A stretch of DNA of 64,000 nucleotides from JAAUTT01 sp038213375 (GTDB lineage: Bacteria; Bacteroidota; Bacteroidia; Bacteroidales; JAAUTT01), in NCBI GenBank assembly GCA_038213375.1, contig JBBQTB010000025.1, positions 14,070 to 78,069 of the forward strand. Reading direction: 5' to 3'. The notes beneath the pieces were generated by a model. That model did no database searches and was not told where the DNA came from. It worked only from the letters and a program-made list of their open reading frames with translations. This document shows positions 11,664 through 19,592 of this stretch, in pieces. Numbering within the stretch: position 1 is the first letter of the stretch; each line of letters starts with the position of its first letter. The translations under genes and the position numbers were made by a program.

Positions 11664-11870
11664 CTAAAAGGCATAGTTCGGCAACACAAACGCTTTGCCG
11701 AACAGCGCTTCGAATATAAGTGGCTGCGAATTGATCTCTGCGGATATAATAAAATAACCAGAGAATTGAAGAACTTTCGAGAAATAAAGATCAAAGAGCC
11801 TGGTAAACGCCTCGGAATCATCGATGGCAATTCTGGATAACAATTGTTTGACTATCTCCGAATTCTTCAT
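11664..11870 (-). pseudogene. Truncated ECF-type RNA polymerase sigma factor remnant
   Basis: The first 45 or so residues from ATG at 11870 fit the N-terminal region 2 of Bacteroidota ECF sigma factors: a short Lys/Glu-rich start, then D-D-S-E-A-F-T-R-L-F-D-L-Y-F and a hydrophobic F-S-G-Y-F. After about 11732 the similarity stops. The frame runs through a palindromic segment (11676-11703) and ends at 11664, so region 4 (promoter -35 recognition) is missing. No anti-sigma gene is adjacent. I read this as a broken gene whose 3' part was replaced by inserted sequence. The match is judged by eye only. Confidence 0.5.
11676..11703. repeat. Perfect 9-bp inverted repeat at sigma-factor break point
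   Basis: GTTCGGCAA (11676-11684) and its exact complement TTGCCGAAC (11695-11703) surround a 10-base loop. It sits just past the point where the sigma-factor similarity ends, so it may belong to a small inserted repeat. No U-tract follows on either strand. Confidence 0.6.
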
Positions 11871-12120
11871 TTGCTCTCTGATTTACAAAACAATCATAAT
11901 AAGGTATATGGAGAGATTTTGGGAGTATTATTGCTATTGGCAAACTATACCCAAATGGGCGAAGGACTTTTGCATCTTTCAAATTTAGCTCCCCATCACT
12001 GTTTGGAGAACTTAGCGAAGCAATCACTCGACCGAAGGGAGCAGTCAGTTGGAGGTTAAATCACTAAAGGGATTCATGAATAATTCAGGTTATAAAATGT
12101 ATCGATAGTTCAAAGTTTTA

Positions 12121-13950
12121 TTAAACAGTTTCGGTTTGCAAAGGCAATGAAAAAAAGAAGATACTTCCTTTCTCTTGTTCCGTTTCGAACCATATTTTTC
12201 CTCCACTTTTATCCACAAAATCATGGCAAAGAATGAGCCCCAGACTGGTGCTTGCTTCCAGCATAGTTCCTTTTTCTCCAACATTTTCGGTAAGGCTGAA
12301 TATCTTGGCCTGATGTTCGGGTAAAATACCGGTTCCGGAATCTTTAACTGAAATCACTAAAAAATTGTCCACAATATATCCCCCAATGATCACTGGATTA
12401 TTCGGATAGCTAAATTTTATTGCGTTGGTTACCAAATTTCTCAACACAATTTTGAGCATCTCAGCATCGCAAATCAATTGAACATGCAGGGTAAATTCGC
12501 TTTTCAATTCGATTTGTTTCAACGAAGCAATAGAATCCAGCTGTCTGATGGTTTCGTCAATAAGAAGAGATATCTCCGTTTGAGTTTTTTCAGGTAGGTT
12601 ACCCTTCATTTGAATTCTCGACCATTGTAACAGGTTATTAAGCAAATCAGAGGTGTCGTTTACTTCTTCACGGATACTATTGATGAAATCATTAATTTTA
12701 TCAGGGCTTAGGTTATAATCATTCATCAGAGTCAACATGTTTTGAATGCCGATAACTGGACTTCTTAAGTCATGCGATATTACCGAAAACAGTTTGTCCT
12801 TTACCTTATGAAGGTATTCCATGTCCTTATTCTTGTCAAGTATTTCAAGTTTTTGTTTTTCGAGAAGAAGGTTCATAAACTGAGTTTTCCGGTGTTGCCG
12901 AAGATTCATTAGAACAACGATGATGATAAAAATCAATAAGCCACTCAATGACAATATAATCATAAATTGTCTTTGAATAAGGGCCTTCTGCCGTTGTTCC
13001 TCTTTAACAAGCAGTACTTTTTCTTTCTGAATATTTTCCGATTCATTCCAAATCCTAACATCAAGCATCTGTTTTTTTTGTTGTTTGTCATGATACTCCC
13101 GATCTAATGTTATATAGGTTTGATAATTTTTTAAAGCGTTTTTAAAATCATGCCTGATTGAGTCAATTTTTGAAAAACCGAGGTAGTTCAATGGAATTAT
13201 TTCTGGAAAAGTAAGACGTTCAGCTATTTCCTTGCTCTTACTCAAATATATTTCGGCTTTTTTACTATCGCCAAAAGTGCAATAGATCATTCCGATTTCG
13301 TTATTGCAACTAGCCTGATCAAAATAATTGATTCCTTTTAATTCGTAATAATTCAGAGATTCAAGAAGATAAGGTAATGCTGCTGAATATTGGTTTAGTT
13401 CTTTCAATGTTGACCCATAATAATTTTTTATAGCGATTTTTTTGCCTTGGTCATTTTTTTTCTTTACCAGATATAATGTCTTTTCAAAGTATTTTAATGC
13501 CCTTTCAAAATTTTTCTGACTTCTATAAGTAAAAGCAAGGTTAAGATAAGCCTCAATTTTTAAGTCGGTATTATTCATTTTTCTGACCAGAGCTTCAATT
13601 TTAAGGCTATATTCCAACTCTTTATCATAATCTTCAAATACTTCAAAAATGAGCCTGATATTTCCATAGATGAAACACAACTGAGAGGTATCGGCAAGTT
13701 CCTGATAAAGAGGTATAGCTTTAAGATAATTTTCGTATGCTTCACGGTATTGTTCAGCCTTGAAATATGCTATTCCGAAAAGTTTATATGATTCGGCCAA
13801 TTTCTTTTGCCTCATTTTGAGGGCATCATCTTGCTGATGATTTTTTAGAACGGTTAGTAAACTATCCGTTTTATTGGCCCAAATGGGATTAACTAAAATG
13901 ACACATAAAACAATTAAAACTTTTCTAAACCACTGATCTTTAAATTTCAT
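12121..13950 (-). CDS. TPR-containing sensor histidine kinase
   Basis: 609 residues. A signal peptide (about 1-25) precedes a periplasmic array of tetratricopeptide repeats (about 40-300), one membrane helix (about 327-347), a coiled linker, a HisKA domain with the phosphoacceptor His near 393 (S-V-I-S-H-D-L-R-S-P), and a HATPase domain with N box (R-N-L-V-T-N-A-I-K-F-S), G1 (D-S-G-T-G-I) and G2. The G2 box reads T-S-L-G-L where G-x-G-L-G-L is usual, a mild deviation. No response regulator or receiver domain is encoded next to it, so it is an orphan kinase in this window. The signal sensed is unknown. Confidence 0.92.
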   Translation of the reverse strand: MKFKDQWFRKVLIVLCVILVNPIWANKTDSLLTVLKNHQQDDALKMRQKKLAESYKLFGIAYFKAEQYREAYENYLKAIPLYQELADTSQLCFIYGNIRLIFEVFEDYDKELEYSLKIEALVRKMNNTDLKIEAYLNLAFTYRSQKNFERALKYFEKTLYLVKKKNDQGKKIAIKNYYGSTLKELNQYSAALPYLLESLNYYELKGINYFDQASCNNEIGMIYCTFGDSKKAEIYLSKSKEIAERLTFPEIIPLNYLGFSKIDSIRHDFKNALKNYQTYITLDREYHDKQQKKQMLDVRIWNESENIQKEKVLLVKEEQRQKALIQRQFMIILSLSGLLIFIIIVVLMNLRQHRKTQFMNLLLEKQKLEILDKNKDMEYLHKVKDKLFSVISHDLRSPVIGIQNMLTLMNDYNLSPDKINDFINSIREEVNDTSDLLNNLLQWSRIQMKGNLPEKTQTEISLLIDETIRQLDSIASLKQIELKSEFTLHVQLICDAEMLKIVLRNLVTNAIKFSYPNNPVIIGGYIVDNFLVISVKDSGTGILPEHQAKIFSLTENVGEKGTMLEASTSLGLILCHDFVDKSGGKIWFETEQEKGSIFFFSLPLQTETV

Positions 13951-14003
13951 TACTTTAGTAAGATGATTAACTCTATTTTGACAGTCTAATTTTTATTATC
14001 GGG

Positions 14004-14047
14004 TTTTCAGCTTTTCACCTCTGTCCCTGAAGGGGAAAAGCTGAAAA
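14004..14047. repeat. Perfect 13-bp inverted repeat, intergenic
   Basis: TTTTCAGCTTTTC (14004-14016) and GAAAAGCTGAAAA (14035-14047) with an 18-base loop lie between the histidine kinase and the 14251 gene. CCTGAAGGGGA in the loop and TCCCTTTAGG just to the right give further imperfect dyad. There is no T-run after either side, so it is not a simple terminator. It resembles a dispersed palindromic intergenic repeat. The rest of 13951-14250 shows nothing else. Confidence 0.6.
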
Positions 14048-14250
14048 GAAACCTGTTCCCTTTAGGAATTCAGGGTAAAAACAGTTTGATTTTTCTAAAG
14101 TGTCATAGTAGAATTAAGGTTCAAGCTATATATAAATATAGCATTTTTTTATGAGAAATTACTTTTTATGAAACTTTATATCAGGGTAATCACAATCAAA
14201 AATTTAGAACACATGATTAGTTTGAGTTATTGAGAAAAATTAAATATCAC

Positions 14251-14934
14251 TTACCGCCCAAGCTCATTGCACTTATTTACCAGAATTATCAGCTCATTCG
14301 TATTTTTTATATCAAGATTGTTTAACTCGATGAACTGTTTTAGTTCTTTGGATTTTTCTGGAAAAATTTTCATAAACTGGCGGTCGTTGTTTGCCTTGTA
14401 AAATATGTTGTTTCTTCTGATCCAGAATTGTGTAGCTTTAGTTATGTGATAGTCGCTTGGAAGCTTTAATTTAAGGGCACCTCCTGAACCGTTTATGGAT
14501 GACATTGACGTTGTTGCGGAAGTTTCGGATGTTCCTCCATAACCTACAGGGCTTCCGCCTGCTAACAAGTTGCATTTATGTTGAACAAAAAGTGATACAG
14601 GAGCATTTATCACTATTTCATATAAAACCTTTTCATGAGGAACAAATTTTCGATTTTCGATATATATAGTATCAATGGTCTCCAGTTTATCCAGAGCAAA
14701 TTTGTTTTCGTCTTTTTCAAAAATCATTTCCTCTGTAAGCATATTATAATCCATCATGGCTATTTGGGAAGATCCATTTTTCATTTTGACTGAACCCTTC
14801 ACAAATTTTGGGAAAACATAATGGCTAACAATCGGTTCTGTTTCACTCTGTGCCTGCATCATCGATTCTGTAAAACAGGTAGCTAAAAATAAGAAAGCAA
14901 TCAATAACAATGTTTTGGAAGTTGGGTTTTTCAT
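14251..14934 (-). CDS. Conserved exported protein of unknown function
   Basis: 227 residues with a clear signal peptide (K at the N-terminus, hydrophobic core L-L-L-I-A-F-L-F-L, cleavage near Q-A-Q at about 29). The mature part contains a short Gly/Ser/Thr-rich segment (about 130-152) and a helical, Lys-rich C-terminus. I recognise this as a conserved Bacteroidota hypothetical but know no function. It is flanked by gaps of about 300 and 254 bases, so it is probably transcribed alone. Confidence 0.8.
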   Translation of the reverse strand: MKNPTSKTLLLIAFLFLATCFTESMMQAQSETEPIVSHYVFPKFVKGSVKMKNGSSQIAMMDYNMLTEEMIFEKDENKFALDKLETIDTIYIENRKFVPHEKVLYEIVINAPVSLFVQHKCNLLAGGSPVGYGGTSETSATTSMSSINGSGGALKLKLPSDYHITKATQFWIRRNNIFYKANNDRQFMKIFPEKSKELKQFIELNNLDIKNTNELIILVNKCNELGR

Positions 14935-15122
14935 TATTTCTAATATTATGTTAACGCAATTTACTAATATTTTTGAATGAGAATCATCAGTGAAATAGAA
15001 TCAAAATAAGGTAAGCATTGAAACTACATAATATATTTACTTTTACATTACTTACAAAAATGTTATGACAATAATAATTATCAATGGATAGAATATGATA
15101 ACATTCATAGTGTTCAGTTCAG

Positions 15123-15150
15123 AAGTCCATCCCTGATTGAGGATGGACTT
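15123..15150. terminator. Hairpin downstream of nagB
   Basis: AAGTCCATCC (15123-15132) pairs perfectly with GGATGGACTT (15141-15150) around an 8-base loop, 38 bases past the nagB stop on the minus strand. There is no U-run after the stem on that strand, so it may stabilise the 3' end and need not terminate by itself. Confidence 0.4.
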
Positions 15151-15188
15151 AAAATGGGTAACGAAAGTTTTATAACCATATTCTTGGG

Positions 15189-17531
15189 CTATAAAACCAT
15201 TCCTTCCATTGATTTTTCAAGGTCGCGGGCTTCCTTTAGAAATTCTTCCACACCCATTTCTTTATGAAATAATAAACCATGGCATGCTCTTATTTTTGAT
15301 ATGGAACTTGTATAAAAATAATCTTTTCCAAGAAGTAACTGAATCATATTGAGCTGATCCACCCAAATTCGTTGAGCAAGGGCGCTAAATTTTCCGTCCA
15401 ATTCATAACTGGGAAACGATGCATTTACCTGGCTTAGGTAACAATCGGTAAAAGACTTATCAAGCACGTCCAGCGAATTCAAACTTATTGGTGTAATTAC
15501 ATTTACATCAGCAGGATGAAATTTATACCATACATTACGATAACCCAAAATTCGCAAATTTGATAAATCTTCCTCCTTGCTCCAAAGTCGAACAGCATTA
15601 GCTATGGCCTGTAAAACTTTATAATGGGTGTCGGGTCCGCTTCCTTCGGGGTCAAATGCCAGACTAATTACGGTTGGTTTAATTTCTTTTAATTGTTTGA
15701 GAATAGGAGCTACATCTCTTTCGTTATTAGGTTGTTCTGTGAAAATATCGCCCGTATAAAATCCTAAACGTAAATGATGTACATTTTTTACTTGCACTCC
15801 AAAATGCGCCCATACCAATTCTTCTTCAAACTCTCGAACCATCCCTTTCAATTTCTGAATATCAGGTGGATTCTTTTGTCCATCGTAGCTTGATCGCAAT
15901 GTTGAGAGAATATTGTTAATGGAGTCGAGCAACTCATCTTTGCTTTTGACGTTCCAAATATCAACAATGGCTCTCACTAAACGATGGGAGAGGCCTCGTT
16001 TACGTTCCTGAGGTTCTCCCGAAGCAACCTTGGTAAGAAAATGATAAACATCTTTGTCCCATTTAAATTTATAACCACTTTCGAAAAAATCGGGGAAATT
16101 GGTCATCTGTATTTGTCCTTCCTCAAAATGACGCTTTGTGTCAAGCAACGACTCGTAAATAAATTGGTTGGTAACTGCAGTAAACCCTGATGTAAGCACT
16201 GAAAAATGAGACTGATTGTCTTCCGGACGAAGCTGCGTTGTTATGGCTGGCATCAGTCCAAGCATAATGTCATCGTGATGTGGGCCCGTATGATAATATG
16301 TTTGTCCGGTTTCAATGGTTAAGCCATGATCCATTTTAACTTTTATTGAATCGATTACCTGTTGAACAGTATCGTTATTTAAATTTGGTATTAACCGGCA
16401 GAATGGGTCTGCTCTCAAATCTTCCAATTGGAGATGGTGACCGTATTTGTTACTTTTTTTGCAAAGGTCGATTATCGCACGTTCCGTTTTATCTTGCGTC
16501 CATTCACCTGTTTTGTAAAAACTTTCCACACTATCATTTAATAGCGAAGCGGCGCCACGCGTGATATAAAATCGACTATTTGTCAATCGCTGCAGCACCG
16601 TGGCCGGATAAAGTACAGAGGGTTCGTTTTCCAGCGCATTTTTTATTACTTCTGCTTTGGCCTCTCCGGCAGCAAAGATAATGGCTACAGCATTTTTATT
16701 ATAGGTAATGGTTTCCAATCCAATGGTAATAACCAATCGGTGACGCGAAATCTCTATCCCTCCCAGATCTCCGGCGGCAACGGCCTGTGTTTCGAAATTA
16801 GTGGCGGTAAGGCGTGACGTTGAGTAATGATCAGACCCCCTGGTATTAAAGGCGATATGTCCATCAGGGCCAATACCTCCAAGAAAAAATCCAATACCTC
16901 CAATCTTTCTGATGTTACTTTCGTATTCTTTGCACCAATCATCAATAAGGAAAATTGATTTTTGTTGCTCCTGTTCCTTTTTGGTCTTAGCTTCGCGGTA
17001 GCGCAATGATAAATCAACCTGACTGTCTGGAAAAACTTCCGAAAAATGTTTTCCTTCGGACAGAGGGATGGTATCACAATTAATTAATAACGCGAGTTTT
17101 GGGTCTAATCCGAAACCTTTGATGTAATACTCATTAACATAATGATAAAAACTATTGTGCTGCTGCGAATTAACAGGATAAAACTCATCGATCTGAACAA
17201 ACTTCAACCTGCCCAATGATGGCTTATTATCTGCAAAAAGTCCATATTCTTCTCTGGTCTTTTTCCCTTTGGCAGTTGTCCAGTTTTCGAGAAGATATTT
17301 TGTCCACCAAATAAAATACTCGGGCGTTTTTCCGGTTGGAAGACTGATCACTCCTTCCGGATTTTCAGATACCCACTCAAGAAAACGCAATGCGGTAAAG
17401 AAACCAAGTTTTGGAAAGTTATCGACTGTAATATAAGGCGTTTTGGTGGAAATACTTTTTATTCCATTCAGTTCAAAAAACTTTTTTTCAACGCTACTCA
17501 AATTTAAACTATCAACTTTATAAGGTTTCAT
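15189..17531 (-). CDS. nagB: Glucosamine-6-phosphate deaminase fused to a PIG-L-type deacetylase domain
   Basis: 780 residues. The N-terminal half (about 50-340) is a NagB/isomerase domain: L-P-T-G-K-T-P-E phosphate loop, the I-D-E-F motif, and G-G-I-G-P-D-G-H-I-A-F-N near 220. The C-terminal half (from about 410) starts with H-T-G-P-H-H-D-D, the metal-binding motif of the PIG-L/LmbE deacetylase family. NagB converts glucosamine-6-phosphate to fructose-6-phosphate plus ammonia. The fused domain could remove the N-acetyl group first, joining the NagA and NagB steps, but this is inference. It is the last gene of the minus-strand set behind murQ and the sugar kinase. The fused form is known in Bacteroidota; single-domain NagB is about 260 residues. 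Confidence 0.9.
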   Translation of the reverse strand: MKPYKVDSLNLSSVEKKFFELNGIKSISTKTPYITVDNFPKLGFFTALRFLEWVSENPEGVISLPTGKTPEYFIWWTKYLLENWTTAKGKKTREEYGLFADNKPSLGRLKFVQIDEFYPVNSQQHNSFYHYVNEYYIKGFGLDPKLALLINCDTIPLSEGKHFSEVFPDSQVDLSLRYREAKTKKEQEQQKSIFLIDDWCKEYESNIRKIGGIGFFLGGIGPDGHIAFNTRGSDHYSTSRLTATNFETQAVAAGDLGGIEISRHRLVITIGLETITYNKNAVAIIFAAGEAKAEVIKNALENEPSVLYPATVLQRLTNSRFYITRGAASLLNDSVESFYKTGEWTQDKTERAIIDLCKKSNKYGHHLQLEDLRADPFCRLIPNLNNDTVQQVIDSIKVKMDHGLTIETGQTYYHTGPHHDDIMLGLMPAITTQLRPEDNQSHFSVLTSGFTAVTNQFIYESLLDTKRHFEEGQIQMTNFPDFFESGYKFKWDKDVYHFLTKVASGEPQERKRGLSHRLVRAIVDIWNVKSKDELLDSINNILSTLRSSYDGQKNPPDIQKLKGMVREFEEELVWAHFGVQVKNVHHLRLGFYTGDIFTEQPNNERDVAPILKQLKEIKPTVISLAFDPEGSGPDTHYKVLQAIANAVRLWSKEEDLSNLRILGYRNVWYKFHPADVNVITPISLNSLDVLDKSFTDCYLSQVNASFPSYELDGKFSALAQRIWVDQLNMIQLLLGKDYFYTSSISKIRACHGLLFHKEMGVEEFLKEARDLEKSMEGMVL

Positions 17532-17706
17532 TTTGTAATAATATTAAAGAAACAAGTATTAACTTAATATAAATATTTTTGAGTCTCATAATTCAATGGT
17601 TGTTAATATTATTGCTTATTTTGAGAACCTCATCCTTAAATGTAGTAAATATTTTTTTAATTATTGTAGAAATATTAAAAACCTTCACTAAACGTTCCTT
17701 TAAGTT

Positions 17707-18534
17707 TTATTTTTTATAATTTTCAATTGCTTTTTTAACCGAGCCATGAAAAAGAAGTAGTTTTTTTGCTTCCTCAGCAGGAATATTCAATTCATCAAGT
17801 ATCATTTGAGTACCTCGTTCGACCAGCTTTTTATTGGTAAGCTGCATGTTTATCATTTTGTTACCTTTCACTCTACCTAATTTAATCATAATGGTGGTAG
17901 TAATCATATTAAGAATCAGCTTTTGTGCTGTGCCGGCTTTTAACCGAGTACTTCCGGTAACAAATTCCGGTCCAACGATGGCTTCAATAGGGTATTCGGT
18001 AATTTCCGATATTTTACTGCCGGGATTGCATGTGATGCATCCGGTTAAAATTCCATTTTCGCGTGCATTTTTTATACCACCATATACATAAGGCGTACCC
18101 CCGGAGGCAGCTATGCCTATAACAGTATCGTAAGTGGTAATATGGTATTTTTGAAGTTCTGCCCAAGCCTTATCAGGATCATCTTCGGCCGCCTCAACGG
18201 ATTTTCTCAGGGCAGTATCTCCTCCTGCAATTAGTCCGATGACGGTATTTTCGGTAACTCCAAATGTTGGCGGTATTTCGGATGCATCCAGCACTCCCAA
18301 GCGGCCACTGGTTCCAGCCCCTAGATAAAATATTCGCCCTCCCTTAATCATTCGTTCAACGATGCGCTCTACTAACATTTGAATTTGTGGGATTGCATTT
18401 CTAACTGCAAGGTGAACCGTTGAATCCTCATTATTAATATTATTGAGTAATTCTAATACCGTCATTTTTTCAAGATTATCAAAATGCGATGAGGCTTCTG
18501 TAATGCTTATTTTTTGTTTGTTCAACTCTTTCAT
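17707..18534 (-). CDS. murQ: N-acetylmuramic acid 6-phosphate etherase
   Basis: 275 residues. The SIS-domain signature G-A-G-T-S-G-R-L-G-V-L-D-A-S-E-I-P-P-T-F is intact, including the Glu in A-S-E-I that serves as the catalytic acid/base in the family, and so is G-I-A-A-S-G-G-T-P-Y-V. The enzyme cleaves the lactyl ether of MurNAc-6-phosphate to give GlcNAc-6-phosphate and D-lactate in the cytoplasm. It is slightly shorter than the roughly 300-residue E. coli enzyme. It lies between the sugar kinase (upstream) and nagB (downstream), which matches the order of steps in cell-wall sugar recycling. Confidence 0.96.
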   Translation of the reverse strand: MKELNKQKISITEASSHFDNLEKMTVLELLNNINNEDSTVHLAVRNAIPQIQMLVERIVERMIKGGRIFYLGAGTSGRLGVLDASEIPPTFGVTENTVIGLIAGGDTALRKSVEAAEDDPDKAWAELQKYHITTYDTVIGIAASGGTPYVYGGIKNARENGILTGCITCNPGSKISEITEYPIEAIVGPEFVTGSTRLKAGTAQKLILNMITTTIMIKLGRVKGNKMINMQLTNKKLVERGTQMILDELNIPAEEAKKLLLFHGSVKKAIENYKK

Positions 18535-18652
18535 TGAAGTTTAAATAAGTTAAATTGTTTTAAAACCCTATTCCTAAAAAATGGACAATAATCATATTAT
18601 TATCTGTTTACGATTTTACAACTAGTATTATTTCTATTGACCCCATTTATTA

Positions 18653-19492
18653 TCAGTTTTGTAAATGGTATTTTATCAAATCGGGTGAAGGAGTCATGGT
18701 TATGCGTCCTTCATTTAAATGATATGCTTTTAGAGACTTACTCAGTTGAGATTTAAAATAGTATGCAATGCTGCCGGTAAAATGTATTACTGCCGAGGAT
18801 GATTGTTTATATTGCAGAATGTTACGGCAAATAAATTCATTAAAGCTTTTTATTACAAGGTCTTCAATTTCGGCAATATGAATATTTTGAGACAAAAATT
18901 TTGTGTACTGAGCCAAGTAGCGGTTAGGAAAAGAATCATTATAAACCTTGTCCAAAATTTCTTCAGGTGAAACCCGATAGGTATCAAAAAATAGGTTAAT
19001 AATGGGTTGTGGCAATTGATGTTTTAAAATATCTGCAATTAATTTTTTTCCTAAGGCAGCTCCACTCCCTTCATCTCCTAACATATAACCTAAAGGCGGT
19101 ACATGATGTATGATTTCCTTGCCATCGTAGTAACATGAATTTGAACCTGTTCCTAAAATGCAAGCTATACCGGGCATACTCTGACAAAGTGATCGGGTGG
19201 CTCCCAAAAGATCACTGCCTGCAAAGATATTACCCGATGGAAAAACCTGACGAAGGGCGTTGATGACCAGATTGATTTTTTCAGGATTTGAACATCCTGC
19301 ACCATAAAAATAAATATGGCCGGGATTAGGAATAATATAAGAGGTTAGTTCAGATTGCAAGGTGTTTACAATATCGAGTGTATCCTGGTAAAAGGGATTT
19401 ATACCCGATGTAATCAAGGATTTAAATGATTTATCTTTTTCAATCAGGCTCCATTCTGTTTTTGTAGATCCACTGTCAGCAATTAGAATCAT
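18653..19492 (-). CDS. Amino-sugar kinase of the BadF/BadG/BcrA/BcrD ATPase family (GlcNAc or MurNAc kinase)
   Basis: 279 residues. It starts with the ATPase phosphate-1 motif D-S-G-S-T-K-T-E-W, has the G-T-G-S-N-S phosphate-2 loop and the G-D-E-G-S-G-A-A-L-G motif typical of N-acetylglucosamine kinase relatives. It would phosphorylate GlcNAc or MurNAc at O-6 with ATP. Sitting next to murQ, which needs MurNAc-6-phosphate, and with no PTS gene nearby, it is a plausible MurNAc kinase; Tannerella forsythia is known to pair a MurNAc kinase with MurQ. Substrate choice cannot be read from sequence. First gene of the minus-strand set. Confidence 0.85.
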   Translation of the reverse strand: MILIADSGSTKTEWSLIEKDKSFKSLITSGINPFYQDTLDIVNTLQSELTSYIIPNPGHIYFYGAGCSNPEKINLVINALRQVFPSGNIFAGSDLLGATRSLCQSMPGIACILGTGSNSCYYDGKEIIHHVPPLGYMLGDEGSGAALGKKLIADILKHQLPQPIINLFFDTYRVSPEEILDKVYNDSFPNRYLAQYTKFLSQNIHIAEIEDLVIKSFNEFICRNILQYKQSSSAVIHFTGSIAYYFKSQLSKSLKAYHLNEGRITMTPSPDLIKYHLQN

Positions 19493-19539
19493 GATGTAAA
19501 AATATACGTATTATAAAAAACTTATAAGATAATGTACAT

Positions 19540-19547
19540 CAAAAGTA
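19540..19547 (-). promoter_or_regulatory. Possible -7 box for the kinase-murQ-nagB set
   Basis: On the minus strand these bases read TACTTTTG, a perfect match to the Bacteroidota -7 motif TAnnTTTG, 48 bases before the kinase start. No convincing -33 TTTG is seen at the usual distance. The 100-base gap must also hold the promoter of the divergent plus-strand gene at 19593. Confidence 0.35.
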
Positions 19548-19592
19548 TATTTATTTTTACCCAACTTTGTAGTGTTTTAGAAAATAAGGTAA

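Noticed and set aside
11676..11703. Hairpin resembling an integron attC site
   Set aside because: The arms do not fit the RYYYAAC/GTTRRRY core, and there is no integrase or cassette array.
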